A stretch of 64,000 nt of DNA, from contig CBDCEL010000003.1 in the NCBI GenBank assembly GCA_965215845.1, positions 310,001 through 374,000 on the forward strand, given 5' to 3'. The notes beneath the pieces are model-generated. The model was not told the origin of the DNA, ran no database searches, and saw only the letters and a list, made by a program, of their open reading frames with translations. The stretch is from Aurantibacter_A sp965215845 (lineage in GTDB: Bacteria; Bacteroidota; Bacteroidia; Flavobacteriales; Flavobacteriaceae). Shown one piece after another: positions 33,522 through 43,249 of the stretch (position 1 is the first letter of the stretch; each line of letters opens with the position of its first letter). The translations under genes and the position numbers were made by a program.

Positions 33522-35213
33522 ATGAAGTTGAGATCTTTACCTTATTTGTCTTTAGTGTGCATTATACTATTTGCGACTTCTTGCTCCCAAAATTCAAAAC
33601 CTGTTTTTAAGGAATACCAGACGCGCTTCCAAATAGGCGACGAGCAAGAATGGGCCGCAAAAAACTGGAATGACAAAGAATGGATAAGAAGACCGGCACT
33701 GGTTCCTGATGGGCAGGTATTTTGGTCTAGAACCAAAGTGGATATTTTAAAGGCTCCAGAACCATTACAGCTATATGGCATTCAATTGGAGGTCTATGGG
33801 GAGTATGAGGTTTTTTGGGATGGGGTTTTGATCGGTAAAAACGGAAACCCTGGACAAGAAGTCAATCTTGGCCCCGTGGGTTCTACATGGGCTACCTTTG
33901 GCATTCCTGCCGATCTAGCGGAAGAAGGAGAACATGTATTGGCTTTACGATCGAGTCTTTATTATTTTCCAGATCATGCAGGAATATACTACCTAGAGAT
34001 CGCTGATTATGACAATCTATTGACTGATCGACTCATCGAATCTTCCTATATGCATCTTTTTGCAGGAGCCTTCCTTATCGCATCGATCTATTTTCTCTTT
34101 CTGTTTCTGGGCGATAAAAAAGAGTACCCCATGCTAATTTTTAGTATCTGCAGTTTGCTCTTTTTTAGCTTGACGGTAACCCAGTTTGTTAGTACCAATG
34201 TGCCTATACATTACAGCTTGCACGTTGTACGCTTGGAAATTGTCAGTAGTTTGATGTTTGGAATCTCCTTTTTGATCCCACTTTATTTCTCTATACAATT
34301 TCCCTATCCCAAACGCAAACTCTTGCTGGGTATTTACACTGCAGTGCTATTGTACTTTTTCATTATCAACCATCATTTCTTCGATTTTACGATTTACAAT
34401 ATGGCAGCCAGCTTGTGGTTTTTTTCTATCGGCATTGTATCATTTGGTGTGTACAAGAAAGCTAAAGGGGCACTTTTAGTGCTGTTTACACTGCTCCTTT
34501 GCATCGTCATCCGTTATTCCGTTTCGTTTAATATCAGTCTTTTTGCAGGTTTTAGTCTTATTTTGCTATCTATGTTGTACCTGCTTTCACTTCGGATCAA
34601 GGAACAACGGTTGGCCTATGAAAATTCTTTGGTGCAATCTACCCGCCTACGCTTGGAACTACTAAAAAAGAACATTCAGCCTCATTTTCTAATGAATACC
34701 TTGACCTCATTAATAGATTGGATAGAAGAATCCCCCAAAAAAGGGGTTTTGTTCATAGAGGCCTTGGCCAAGGAATTTGATCTTTTGAATCAGATAGAAA
34801 ATAAAACCTTGATCCCCATTGGCCAGGAAATAGCCCTTTGCCGTGCACATCTTGAGATTATGGAATATAGAAAGGAAATGAACTATCTCTGGGAAGAGGA
34901 AGGTATAGATCCCAAGGAAAAGATTCCCCCTGGAATTCTCCATACCCTATTGGAAAACGGAATTACGCACAGCCTGCCCCTCGAAGATAACAGCATCAAA
35001 TTTAGGCTTGTCTATGAATCGACAAGTGCATATAAATGTTATACCTTTTTGACCTATGCCGCAAATGGAAGACAAGAAGTGAATACCCGAAAGGAAGGGA
35101 CCGGTCTAAAATATATAAAGGCACGGCTCACTGAAAGCTATGATGGGCAATGGGAATTTACTTCTGAACCCGCGGACCATGGCTGGCGAAATAGTATAAA
35201 AATATATGCCTAG
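33522..35213 (+). CDS. LytS-type sensor histidine kinase
   Basis: 563 residues. Signal-like start with a lipobox-like LLFATSC, an exported beta-rich sensory region (residues 30-180), then about seven hydrophobic segments (185-375) as in 7TM-DISM sensors, and a LytS kinase core with the phospho-acceptor His in KKNIQPHFLMNTLTSLIDWIE. The ATP-binding end has LLENGITHS and GTGLKYIKARL. It overlaps the LytTR gene by 8 nt. It is divergent from the PD40 genes across a 230-nt gap. Confidence 0.9.
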   Translation: MKLRSLPYLSLVCIILFATSCSQNSKPVFKEYQTRFQIGDEQEWAAKNWNDKEWIRRPALVPDGQVFWSRTKVDILKAPEPLQLYGIQLEVYGEYEVFWDGVLIGKNGNPGQEVNLGPVGSTWATFGIPADLAEEGEHVLALRSSLYYFPDHAGIYYLEIADYDNLLTDRLIESSYMHLFAGAFLIASIYFLFLFLGDKKEYPMLIFSICSLLFFSLTVTQFVSTNVPIHYSLHVVRLEIVSSLMFGISFLIPLYFSIQFPYPKRKLLLGIYTAVLLYFFIINHHFFDFTIYNMAASLWFFSIGIVSFGVYKKAKGALLVLFTLLLCIVIRYSVSFNISLFAGFSLILLSMLYLLSLRIKEQRLAYENSLVQSTRLRLELLKKNIQPHFLMNTLTSLIDWIEESPKKGVLFIEALAKEFDLLNQIENKTLIPIGQEIALCRAHLEIMEYRKEMNYLWEEEGIDPKEKIPPGILHTLLENGITHSLPLEDNSIKFRLVYESTSAYKCYTFLTYAANGRQEVNTRKEGTGLKYIKARLTESYDGQWEFTSEPADHGWRNSIKIYA

Positions 35214-35916
35214 GAAAATGCGTGTTTTAATTGTTGAGGATGAGTCGAGAATCGCCAAGAGAATTGAACGAATGGTACGTGATATCCACGGTGACCTTTT
35301 GCAATCAATTAAACATTGCAACACCCTTGATGGGGCATCGGAATTTATTGAAAACAATACCTTGGATCTGGTTCTTCTCGATTTGAACCTTAACGGCAAA
35401 AGTGGTTTTGACCTGCTGACCACTGCCGTTTCCGAAGCCTTTCATACCATCGTCATATCCGCTTATAAAGATCAGGCGATTACCGCCTTTGAATATGGGG
35501 TGCTTGATTTTGTCCCAAAGCCTTTTAACAGGGAACGACTGGAGCAAGCGTTAAATCGAGTCATCAAAAACGAAAAAACAGAAACGGGCACAGCGAAGTT
35601 TTTGGCTGTAAAAAAAAGGCACAAGGTACGATTGGTTCCTATTGAAGATGTCATTTACATCAAAGGGGCCGGTGCCTATACAGAACTCTTTCTAACGGAT
35701 GGAAGAAAGGAACTTCATGATAAATCACTTGAAAAACTGGAGCAGTTGTTATCACATGGTTTTGAGCGGATACACAAATCGTATCTGGTAAAAATGGCGG
35801 AGATAGAGAAAATCAGCGTGGCATCCGGTAGCAAGTATATTGCCAAACTTAAAAACGGTACATCCCTTCCAATTGGAAGAACCAAGTACAAAAGTCTGAA
35901 GGCCAAATGGCTTTAA
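35206..35916 (+). CDS. LytTR-family response regulator
   Basis: 236 residues (start 35206 or 35218). Receiver domain MRVLIVEDESRIAKR with the acceptor Asp in LVLLDLNLNGKSG, then a LytTR DNA-binding domain with VRLVPIEDVIYIKGAGAYTELFL and IHKSYLVKMAEIEKI. It receives phosphate from the kinase encoded immediately upstream. Likely targets are genes nearby, such as the PD40 or hydrolase genes, but no LytTR site was identified. Confidence 0.92.
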   Translation: MPRKMRVLIVEDESRIAKRIERMVRDIHGDLLQSIKHCNTLDGASEFIENNTLDLVLLDLNLNGKSGFDLLTTAVSEAFHTIVISAYKDQAITAFEYGVLDFVPKPFNRERLEQALNRVIKNEKTETGTAKFLAVKKRHKVRLVPIEDVIYIKGAGAYTELFLTDGRKELHDKSLEKLEQLLSHGFERIHKSYLVKMAEIEKISVASGSKYIAKLKNGTSLPIGRTKYKSLKAKWL

Positions 35917-35975
35917 ACTGGCTTAGGCCGGATGCAATCACAAAATCAGGTGGTACGCCGATATTCTTTGCACGT

Positions 35976-38099
35976 TCAGGTTTTCTGATCGGTGGTCAAA
36001 AGCAATTCGGGCAACCTCACATTGTCGAGCTTATTTTGCAGCTCGCTCACCTTGCATTGGAATTTTTCAAACTCATCCGGAATTACAGCGACCTCGTCCC
36101 AATTCACATCTCGAAGGCTCTGGTTAAAGATGAAGGCATAGGTTTTTACCGTATCGCCATCTCTACAGACAATGATCTTCCAATAACCTCGGGGTATTTT
36201 GACCCGTATTTTGCCGCGATCGTCCCAACCATCAAAAAAGCGATCGTTAATTCGAAACAGGGGGCCCGAAAAGACAATCAGCTTTTCATCTTCTGCCTCA
36301 TCAAGCACAAAATTCTCGAATTTGCCCCATATGCCCCCAAGATTGGATCGGTTGTACTGGGCCACTTGGGGCGAGCAGTTGGTGGCGTGAAAGGTATCCC
36401 CATTGGCAGCACGGACTTCATCATAAGTGTCGCCCCAGGCAACATCTTCCCGTCTAATAATGTGTCCTTTATCAAAAGATTTGCGGTCTTTATTGTAAAA
36501 TCGATCCGGCAATTGATGCACCTCGGGAATACGGGGATCTGTCAACCAAGCCTCATGGTCATTGGGGCCTAGTCCACCGAGTCCCTTTCTGCTATAGTCC
36601 TTGTCTTTTTCGGGTTCCTTGCTTTCTTCATTGGCATCTACATTGGCCGCACAGAAATAGGCCATTCGGCGATCTTTGTTGACTACGGTTGAGAAATTGT
36701 GATATGGGATTACAAATTCCCCATTGTCCATCTTTGAGGCCTTGCTGTCATCCACCAATTCGGGCATCGGTACCTTGACTCCCAAATACTCTTCGTCATA
36801 ACCTTTTCGATTGGTATAGTCACTTTCTATAAAAGGCACGACCCGTTTCTCGACGACGGGTACTACCATGCCATTTCCCGTGCCTAAAGCCCCGTTCGAG
36901 TCCGAAGCAATAGAGGTCGAAGCGTTGGCGGGCCTCGCTCCCTCCTCTACCTCACCTATGGACACCGTGACGTTCAACGGAATCGTCCAGCTAATGCTTT
37001 TACCTCCATGAACCGGGGCCGGGCTTGTGGTTTGATCCTCGGGCCGATCCATAAATTGATCGCTCAATTCTAGCGGGTCAGGGGGCGTACTTTCCAAGAT
37101 GCTACGTCGGGTTGCCTCCCACTCCACTGGTACGTTGACGTTCTCAAGGTGTCTTAGGATTCTGCTAATACGGATTCCTTCATTGGCTACCCATTGAATA
37201 TCATCAGGGTCCAAACCATCCCACGGCCGATCGTGAACATCCATGATAACCCCGTTCACCCGTTTTGGTACTCCGGCATGATGCAAGGCCACTACTTCCC
37301 ATTGGTTGTTACAGACAAGGGATCCAGAAGAACCTGGCTCGGTGTCTGTCAGGTAATGGGCGTGGATTGGTAATAGGTCGATCAGTTCGTTGGATTGCAA
37401 AACGATCTGCTTGTATCCGCCATTTGGGTGCTGCACTATGTTCAGGGGATCACCGATAAGAGCCTTCCCCTCGTCCATTAATTTGTTCCAACCGTAGGCT
37501 GCGATGGGCCTGTTATTATCAGATAGCCGGTTGACTGCTACGATGGTGTAATCCAACAGTTCATCGGTCACAAAAAATTCGTCGGGATCCAGGGCAAATC
37601 GTACCGAGTTCATGGGCTGTCCATACTTGTCAAGCTGATAATCAAACTCCAGTATGGAGAATCTTGCCAATTCATCATTTGGTAAAACGTGATTGTTGGT
37701 CATCACAAGATTTGGACCGACCATGAATCCCGAGCCAGAACCGACCGATCTACCGGGAGATCTGAAAATATTGACCTTACATACTGAACGCGACACTGCC
37801 AATCCAAGCTCTAAAAAATCGATTCCAAGAAAGTCATCTCCACCAATAACCCTTTCTAGACCAATATCTTGCTGAAATCCTTCGCTGAGATTGACCCGCC
37901 GTTCCCGAAAACTTGCTTTCTGGGCCACTTCGCTTAAGTGGTTCAGCCGCTTTTCAATTCTTTCCTGAGGTTCAATTTCAGCTATTTTTCCTTCCCGAAC
38001 TCCCTGGATATTCTTTTCTCTTTTCTTTAAACGTTGTTCCCATCTTTCTGCACATTGGTGCAAAAGATTTTTGGAAGCTTGTACAACACTACCTACCAT
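35976..38099 (-). CDS. Trypsin-like protease fused to a DNA/RNA non-specific (NUC) endonuclease
   Basis: 707 residues from ATG 38099 (a TTG ten codons earlier is less likely); no signal peptide. Residues ~1-75 are charged and helical. A trypsin-like S1 domain follows with the triad His 137 (MTNNHVLP), Asp 183 (LLDYTIVA) and Ser 258 (PGSSGSLV). Residues ~440-660 are a NUC endonuclease with DKGHIIRRED (His 546) and the later NCSPQVAQYNRSNLGG. The linker (~340-430) is low complexity. Protease/nuclease fusions occur in bacterial conflict systems in which the protease releases a nuclease; that role is inferred. Confidence 0.87.
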   Translation of the reverse strand: MVGSVVQASKNLLHQCAERWEQRLKKREKNIQGVREGKIAEIEPQERIEKRLNHLSEVAQKASFRERRVNLSEGFQQDIGLERVIGGDDFLGIDFLELGLAVSRSVCKVNIFRSPGRSVGSGSGFMVGPNLVMTNNHVLPNDELARFSILEFDYQLDKYGQPMNSVRFALDPDEFFVTDELLDYTIVAVNRLSDNNRPIAAYGWNKLMDEGKALIGDPLNIVQHPNGGYKQIVLQSNELIDLLPIHAHYLTDTEPGSSGSLVCNNQWEVVALHHAGVPKRVNGVIMDVHDRPWDGLDPDDIQWVANEGIRISRILRHLENVNVPVEWEATRRSILESTPPDPLELSDQFMDRPEDQTTSPAPVHGGKSISWTIPLNVTVSIGEVEEGARPANASTSIASDSNGALGTGNGMVVPVVEKRVVPFIESDYTNRKGYDEEYLGVKVPMPELVDDSKASKMDNGEFVIPYHNFSTVVNKDRRMAYFCAANVDANEESKEPEKDKDYSRKGLGGLGPNDHEAWLTDPRIPEVHQLPDRFYNKDRKSFDKGHIIRREDVAWGDTYDEVRAANGDTFHATNCSPQVAQYNRSNLGGIWGKFENFVLDEAEDEKLIVFSGPLFRINDRFFDGWDDRGKIRVKIPRGYWKIIVCRDGDTVKTYAFIFNQSLRDVNWDEVAVIPDEFEKFQCKVSELQNKLDNVRLPELLLTTDQKT

Positions 38100-38471
38100 G
38101 ACATGACTTTTTAAATTAAATGAATACAACGGGGAACTATGCGCTTAGGGGGGAAAGTAGGAGGTAAATTCTTCGGGGTTCTTAAAGATAGCGAATGACA
38201 TTAAAATCCCACTGCATAAAAACCTTGGAAATTCTAAGGTTTTCCTCTTGTCTTACACGCCTTTTCCTTGAATACCGCACGTATTTTATAAAAAAGCACG
38301 GTTTGGTCTTTAAGAAAGGCACCGGTAAGGGCAAATCATATGTACCCACAGTAGTTTTGAAATGTGACTTCTTAAAATTCAGGATATGGCCAAAGGCAAG
38401 AATTTACCTTTACCGCCACGATACCTTTATGGTTTGATATTTTTTAAGATATTTACGCCCAGCATCAAAAC
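38100..38471. other. Gene-free gap with shared hairpin
   Basis: A 372-bp gap between two divergent genes. It holds the hairpin at 38219-38243 and ordinary AT-rich sequence; an open frame at 38195-38437 has no family features and is not called as a gene. Confidence 0.55.
38219..38243 (+). terminator. Hairpin with T-run, copy shared with 28712-28736
   Basis: AAAACCTT/AAGGTTTT stem extended by three further pairs, T-run at its end. The preceding CCCACTGCAT matches the island copy. Confidence 0.5.
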
Positions 38472-41105
38472 ATGTCAAAGAAACTATTTTTCATACTCCT
38501 GGCTGTTTTTGGCTTCTCTTACAATTCCCTGGCCCAACACTCAGTGGCACGCGAATGGAACGAAGTCTTGCTCGAGGCGATAAGGGGCGATTTGGCCAGG
38601 CCGACCGTACATGCCCGCAACCTGTTTCATTCGGCCATTCTCATGTATGATGGTTGGGCGGTTTTTAATCAGCAGGCCGAAACCGTCTTTTTGGGAAAGT
38701 CATTTGGTGGGTACGCTTGTGCCTTTGACGGCATTGTTTCCCCGACCAATGCCGAGGCGGCCAGCAACGAGGTGATCAGTTATGCCATGTATCGCCTTTT
38801 GAGCCACCGTTTTGCCGACTCTCCAGGATTCACTGAGACCGAACAATTGATAGACGGTCTATTTACAACCTTGGGCTATGACCGTTCAATTACGACGACG
38901 GATTATAATGGCGGTTCCTATGCGGCACTTGGGAATTATATGGCCGAACAACTCATTTTATTCGGACTGCAAGATGGTTCCAACGAACAGAATACCTACA
39001 GTAATCAATACTATACCCCACAAAACGAACCTTTACCTTTGGACATTTATGAAGACACCAATGACCTGGCCGACCCAAATCACTGGCAGCCCTTGGCGTT
39101 CGAGACCTTTGTAGATCAGAGTGGAAATATTTTTCTCGGTGGTGTGCCCGAATTTTTAAACCCCGAATGGGGGGAAGTAATCCCCTTCGCCCTGACACCG
39201 GCAGAACTCGAAAAGCTCAATAATGGTTTTGAAAGTTATGTTTACAGCGACCCCGGTCCGCCCCCGGCCATTGCCAATTCAAATGAAGACGGAATCGCGG
39301 ATCCCTATAAATGGAATTTTGCGTTGGTGGCCTCATGGTCTGCCCACCTAGATCCTGCGGATCCGACCATAATCGATATCTCGCCCGGGGCCCTTGGGAA
39401 TGTAAGTATTGATTCCTATCCGCAAACCTTTCAAGAATACCAGGCTTTTTACAATTTCATGGACGGTGGGGACCCCGGTACGGGATACGCCATAAATCCT
39501 GCGACCCAAATGCCCTATGCCCCCCAAATGGTGCTCAGGGCAGACTATGCCCGGGTGTTGGCAGAATTCTGGGCCGATGGCCCAGACTCAGAGACTCCGC
39601 CAGGGCACTGGTTCACGATATTGAATTATGTAAACGACCATCCGCTAAGTGTAAGACGCATCGGGGGTGTCGGGGCTATAGTGAGTGATCTCGAATGGGA
39701 TGTAAAGGCCTATCTGGCATTGGGCGGAGCGATGCATGACGCCGCCGTGACAACCTGGGGCATCAAAGGATATTACGATTATATAAGGCCAATATCGGCT
39801 ATTCGTTATATGGCGGGAAAAGGTCAAAGCTCCGATGCGGCCTTGCCGGGTTATGACCCCCATGGCTTGCCCCTTATCCCCGGTAGTATTGAACTCATTA
39901 CCGCTGCCGATCCTTTATCAGGTACGGCGAATGAAAATGTGGGGAAGATAAAGATAAGGGGCTGGCGCGGTCCTGATTTTGTGGACGACCCCACTACCGA
40001 TATTGCCGGTGTAGGATGGATTCTGGGTACACGATGGTGGCCTTACCAGCGCCCGACTTTTGTGACACCTCCTTTTGCGGGCTATGTATCCGGGCATTCC
40101 ACCTTCTCCCGAGCCGCGGCCGAAGTGCTTACTTTGCTTACGGGTGACGCTTTTTTCCCAGGGGGAATGGGCACTTTCGATGTGGAACAGAACGATTACC
40201 TGGTGTTTGAACAAGGTCCCAGTGAAAGCTTTACCCTCCAGTGGGCCACTTATAGGGATGCATCGGACCAGACCAGCCTTTCCAGGATTTGGGGCGGAAT
40301 TCACCCTCCCGTCGACGACATCCCGGGGCGGTTACTCGGAGAAAAGATAGGTACGGCGGCCTTTGCCTTGGCTCGTGAATACTTTGATGGGAAGGTGGTG
40401 ACCGAAGCCGATAATTTTTTGATCCAGGTTTTAGGGGAAACCTGCGAAGGCACCAATAATGGTAGTTTGAACATCAGTGCGACAGATTACTTTGACTATA
40501 TCGCCTCATTGAACGGGGAGCAATATCCGTTTACCGATACACTTTCGATCAACGATCTTTCACCGGGCGACTATTCCCTTTGCATAACGGTGGCAGGCAA
40601 CAATGACTTTGAACAGTGTTTTGAGTTTACCATAGAAGAGGCCCTAATGATAGATGCAATAGCCACAGTGGCCGATTTTGGAAAGGAGCAAATTGTGAAT
40701 ATTTCCGTAAGCAAGGGCACTCCTCCCTATAAGTTGATCATTAATGATATAGCGGTCGAGGAGTTCAACACGGACGAAATTACGATCAGTGCCCTTGAGG
40801 GCGATAAGATCGAAGTGGGCACTTTGCGTCCGTGCGAAGGAAGCTTTTCCATGGTTGTGGCGCAAGGTACGACGACTTCCATCTTTCCAAATCCTGCGGG
40901 AACCGAAACCAACATAGTGATAATGGAGAACTTGGATCAAATACGCATAGACCTCTTTACCCTCGGGGGCAAACTAATTGAAACCGGAATGTACGAGCTA
41001 ACCAATGGTCGGGTTGTTCTTCCACTGGTCAACTGCCCGTCAGGGGTGTTGCTGGCCAAGTTGTACGGAAAGACTCCCAAAACCATAAAATTGATCAAGC
41101 AATGA
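38472..41105 (+). CDS. Exported vanadium-haloperoxidase-like (PAP2) protein with T9SS sorting domain
   Basis: 877 residues with a signal peptide (ending SYNSLAQ). Residues 25-660 belong to the vanadium-dependent haloperoxidase/PAP2-related group: PPFAGYVSGHSTFSRAAAEV and SLSRIWGGIHPPVDD carry the His/Ser/Arg-type phosphate or vanadate pocket. The last 80 residues are a type A T9SS C-terminal domain starting SIFPNPAGTETNIVI, so the protein is secreted to the surface. The substrate is unknown. The following lipoprotein gene overlaps by ATGA and is probably a partner. Confidence 0.88.
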   Translation: MSKKLFFILLAVFGFSYNSLAQHSVAREWNEVLLEAIRGDLARPTVHARNLFHSAILMYDGWAVFNQQAETVFLGKSFGGYACAFDGIVSPTNAEAASNEVISYAMYRLLSHRFADSPGFTETEQLIDGLFTTLGYDRSITTTDYNGGSYAALGNYMAEQLILFGLQDGSNEQNTYSNQYYTPQNEPLPLDIYEDTNDLADPNHWQPLAFETFVDQSGNIFLGGVPEFLNPEWGEVIPFALTPAELEKLNNGFESYVYSDPGPPPAIANSNEDGIADPYKWNFALVASWSAHLDPADPTIIDISPGALGNVSIDSYPQTFQEYQAFYNFMDGGDPGTGYAINPATQMPYAPQMVLRADYARVLAEFWADGPDSETPPGHWFTILNYVNDHPLSVRRIGGVGAIVSDLEWDVKAYLALGGAMHDAAVTTWGIKGYYDYIRPISAIRYMAGKGQSSDAALPGYDPHGLPLIPGSIELITAADPLSGTANENVGKIKIRGWRGPDFVDDPTTDIAGVGWILGTRWWPYQRPTFVTPPFAGYVSGHSTFSRAAAEVLTLLTGDAFFPGGMGTFDVEQNDYLVFEQGPSESFTLQWATYRDASDQTSLSRIWGGIHPPVDDIPGRLLGEKIGTAAFALAREYFDGKVVTEADNFLIQVLGETCEGTNNGSLNISATDYFDYIASLNGEQYPFTDTLSINDLSPGDYSLCITVAGNNDFEQCFEFTIEEALMIDAIATVADFGKEQIVNISVSKGTPPYKLIINDIAVEEFNTDEITISALEGDKIEVGTLRPCEGSFSMVVAQGTTTSIFPNPAGTETNIVIMENLDQIRIDLFTLGGKLIETGMYELTNGRVVLPLVNCPSGVLLAKLYGKTPKTIKLIKQ

Positions 41106-41794
41106 AAATAACGGGCCTGTTCCTACTTATTGCGGTATTTTTCTTGGGCTGTAGTAGCGGTGGAGATGAAATTCAGCACGAGGATCCAATGCCTAACACA
41201 GCACCTTCCGTACCCTTGTTGACCTATCCTACGAACGAGCTGCTCTGCACCGAATTTGAACTGGATTTTGCCTGGCAGGCCGCATCGGACGCAGATGGCG
41301 ATCCGATTTCCTATACCCTTCAGATAGCTTCCGATCAACAGTTCAACAATATTATAGGGGAAAAGACCGTCCTAGGTACCTCAGAGCTCGTATTGCTCGA
41401 AAAGGGTGAAACATTCTACTGGCGCGTACGTGCCAATGATGACCAATCGAATAGCAGTCAATTTACTGCACCCTGGAAATTTTACACGATTGCCGAGGCC
41501 GTGGAAAACCATTTGCCTTACCTTCCTGAACTGCTGCAACCATTAATGGGTGCCACTGTGTCGGGAAACACCACCGTTCTTTCGTGGGAGGTGGGTGATA
41601 TTGACGATGATATTTTGTCGTACGATCTCTATTTTGGGCTTACCGCGGATCCGCCACTCTTCCAGGAGGATTTGGATACGAATTCATACGAAGCCTCTTT
41701 GGAACCCGATAATACCTATTACTGGAAAATTGTCGCGTACGACGGACAAGGGGGTGTTTCCATCGGTCCGGTCTGGGAATTTGGCTCGGAATAG
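41102..41794 (+). CDS. Lipoprotein with two fibronectin-III-like domains
   Basis: 230 residues. Lipobox in LLIAVFFLGC. Two repeats of the FN3 type: APSVPLLTYPTNELLC...FYWRVRANDDQ and LPYLPELLQPLMGATV...YYWKIVAYDGQGG. The start ATG overlaps the stop of the haloperoxidase-like gene, implying coupled translation and a shared surface role, perhaps anchoring or binding. Confidence 0.85.
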   Translation: MKITGLFLLIAVFFLGCSSGGDEIQHEDPMPNTAPSVPLLTYPTNELLCTEFELDFAWQAASDADGDPISYTLQIASDQQFNNIIGEKTVLGTSELVLLEKGETFYWRVRANDDQSNSSQFTAPWKFYTIAEAVENHLPYLPELLQPLMGATVSGNTTVLSWEVGDIDDDILSYDLYFGLTADPPLFQEDLDTNSYEASLEPDNTYYWKIVAYDGQGGVSIGPVWEFGSE

Positions 41795-42014
41795 CCATTT
41801 ATCACTTGATGTCCGGCAAGCCTTCCCTTCTGTGCCCAAGCTCGAATTACCCCTCATCCGGTCCATATCAAGCAAAGTCGAGATGCTCGGAACAGTCATG
41901 AACAGCTGCGCACATGCTATCGCGGGCCACGGACAATATAAGCTCGACCATTGACGGATCACGGTGCCGGACACTACGGAAAGCCCAGTGGCTTTTTCTC
42001 GCAGCGGCAATAGG

Positions 42015-43121
42015 CTACAATCCGATTTTTACACCTTCTGGATCGGCCAACCTTCCCGTTACAAGCCAACCTCCAAAATTTTCAGAGACGGCCATCAATA
42101 ACGTATTCTCCCCTTTTTTAAGGTTCAGGTAAACCGCGTCGAAAAGTCCGATCGTACCCAGGTACCTATAATCCCTGGTTCGAAAGCCGTTGGTACCTCT
42201 GTAGATTGGCTGTCCATTTAAGATGACCACTACCCTATCGCTATATCCGAATTCGAACAATCGGGTCTCGTCCTTCTTAGCGGTCAGGGTAACCCTGGCA
42301 AAAACAGTATTCCCCGGATTATCGTCCCGCAATTGTACTTTGCGGGAAATGTTGGCGGCTACCCCTTCTTCCAAAGCGATTTTCGTACCCCACTTGCGAT
42401 TCTCAATGACCGATGGAAGTGCGCTGGGCTCATGTAATAGTTGTTCTTCGAACTTATCTGAAACCTCCCATTGCGAAATGGCGCCCTCAATAGGTTCACG
42501 TTCGCCCGGATCAAAGTTCTGAAGGTCAGGTAGCCGATTGTCGATTTTGATGTCGGCCAAGTGCATGCCACTGGCCCCTCCGCCCGTAAAGCTTAATCCG
42601 CCCGCCTTTGGTTCATGGAACAAACGCCATGATAGATTGGGCTTGTCGGCATGGTCTAGATACACCTGGGCCTTATCTTCGTTCACCACGATTTTAACAT
42701 GCATCCATTGATCTATGGGGTATTGGTAGGGAAAAGAATATTTAGGTCCGAAATAGAGTTGCCATGCCGTTACGCCCTTGGTAAGTGCAATGGCCTGGTT
42801 GGCATCGGGATTGCCTGATTGATGCGGGCGAATATAGAATTGCTCGGCATCTGAACCGTTGACCCTAAAATACACCCCGGGAAATGCCCGGGCCTCTTTC
42901 ATATAAATGTCATACTCAATGGTTCCGTTAAAAAAAGTAGCCTCTTTGAGACTTATGGTACCACCCTGAAGGTAAATGGCATTCTTGCCCTTAAAAGGTT
43001 CCAATACATATGACCTGGCATCGATGTCCCAATGCACCGTATCCAAGGGTATTGTTTCTTGGGCCATGCCCGATAGGAAATAAAGAAATAGGAATGCGAA
43101 TGAAATTGAAGTCTTGAACAT
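42015..43121 (-). CDS. Exported LamG-like (concanavalin fold) protein
   Basis: 368 residues from ATG 43121 with signal peptide (ending YFLSGMAQ). First part is a LamG/DUF1080-like jelly roll: FNGTIEYDIYMKEARAFPGVYFRV, then WMHVKIVVNEDKAQVYLDHADKP; the second half continues with a beta-rich domain ending KKGENTLLMAVSENFGGWLV. No catalytic motif seen. A TTTG/TACTTTG promoter sits upstream at 43143-43170. It is divergent from the membrane regulator. Confidence 0.8.
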   Translation of the reverse strand: MFKTSISFAFLFLYFLSGMAQETIPLDTVHWDIDARSYVLEPFKGKNAIYLQGGTISLKEATFFNGTIEYDIYMKEARAFPGVYFRVNGSDAEQFYIRPHQSGNPDANQAIALTKGVTAWQLYFGPKYSFPYQYPIDQWMHVKIVVNEDKAQVYLDHADKPNLSWRLFHEPKAGGLSFTGGGASGMHLADIKIDNRLPDLQNFDPGEREPIEGAISQWEVSDKFEEQLLHEPSALPSVIENRKWGTKIALEEGVAANISRKVQLRDDNPGNTVFARVTLTAKKDETRLFEFGYSDRVVVILNGQPIYRGTNGFRTRDYRYLGTIGLFDAVYLNLKKGENTLLMAVSENFGGWLVTGRLADPEGVKIGL

Positions 43122-43142
43122 GTTTTTTGATTTTTGATAGCA

Positions 43143-43170
43143 CAAAGTAAGCGGCAAGGCGGCAAACAAA
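43143..43170 (-). promoter_or_regulatory. Probable promoter of the LamG-like gene
   Basis: Minus-strand TTTG (43167-43170), 17-nt spacer, TACTTTG (43143-43149). It matches the Bacteroidota sigma-factor consensus apart from one missing T. Confidence 0.4.
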
Positions 43171-43249
43171 GAAAACAAGTTCGTTCAAGTTGGTTCATTC
43201 ACATTCAGGCTAGGTATTTTTTGTGATCTTTGCGGTATAGTGCAAAGCA

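Noticed and set aside
38195..38437. 80-residue open frame across the hairpin gap
   Set aside because: Contains a shared hairpin repeat and no domain; treated as intergenic.
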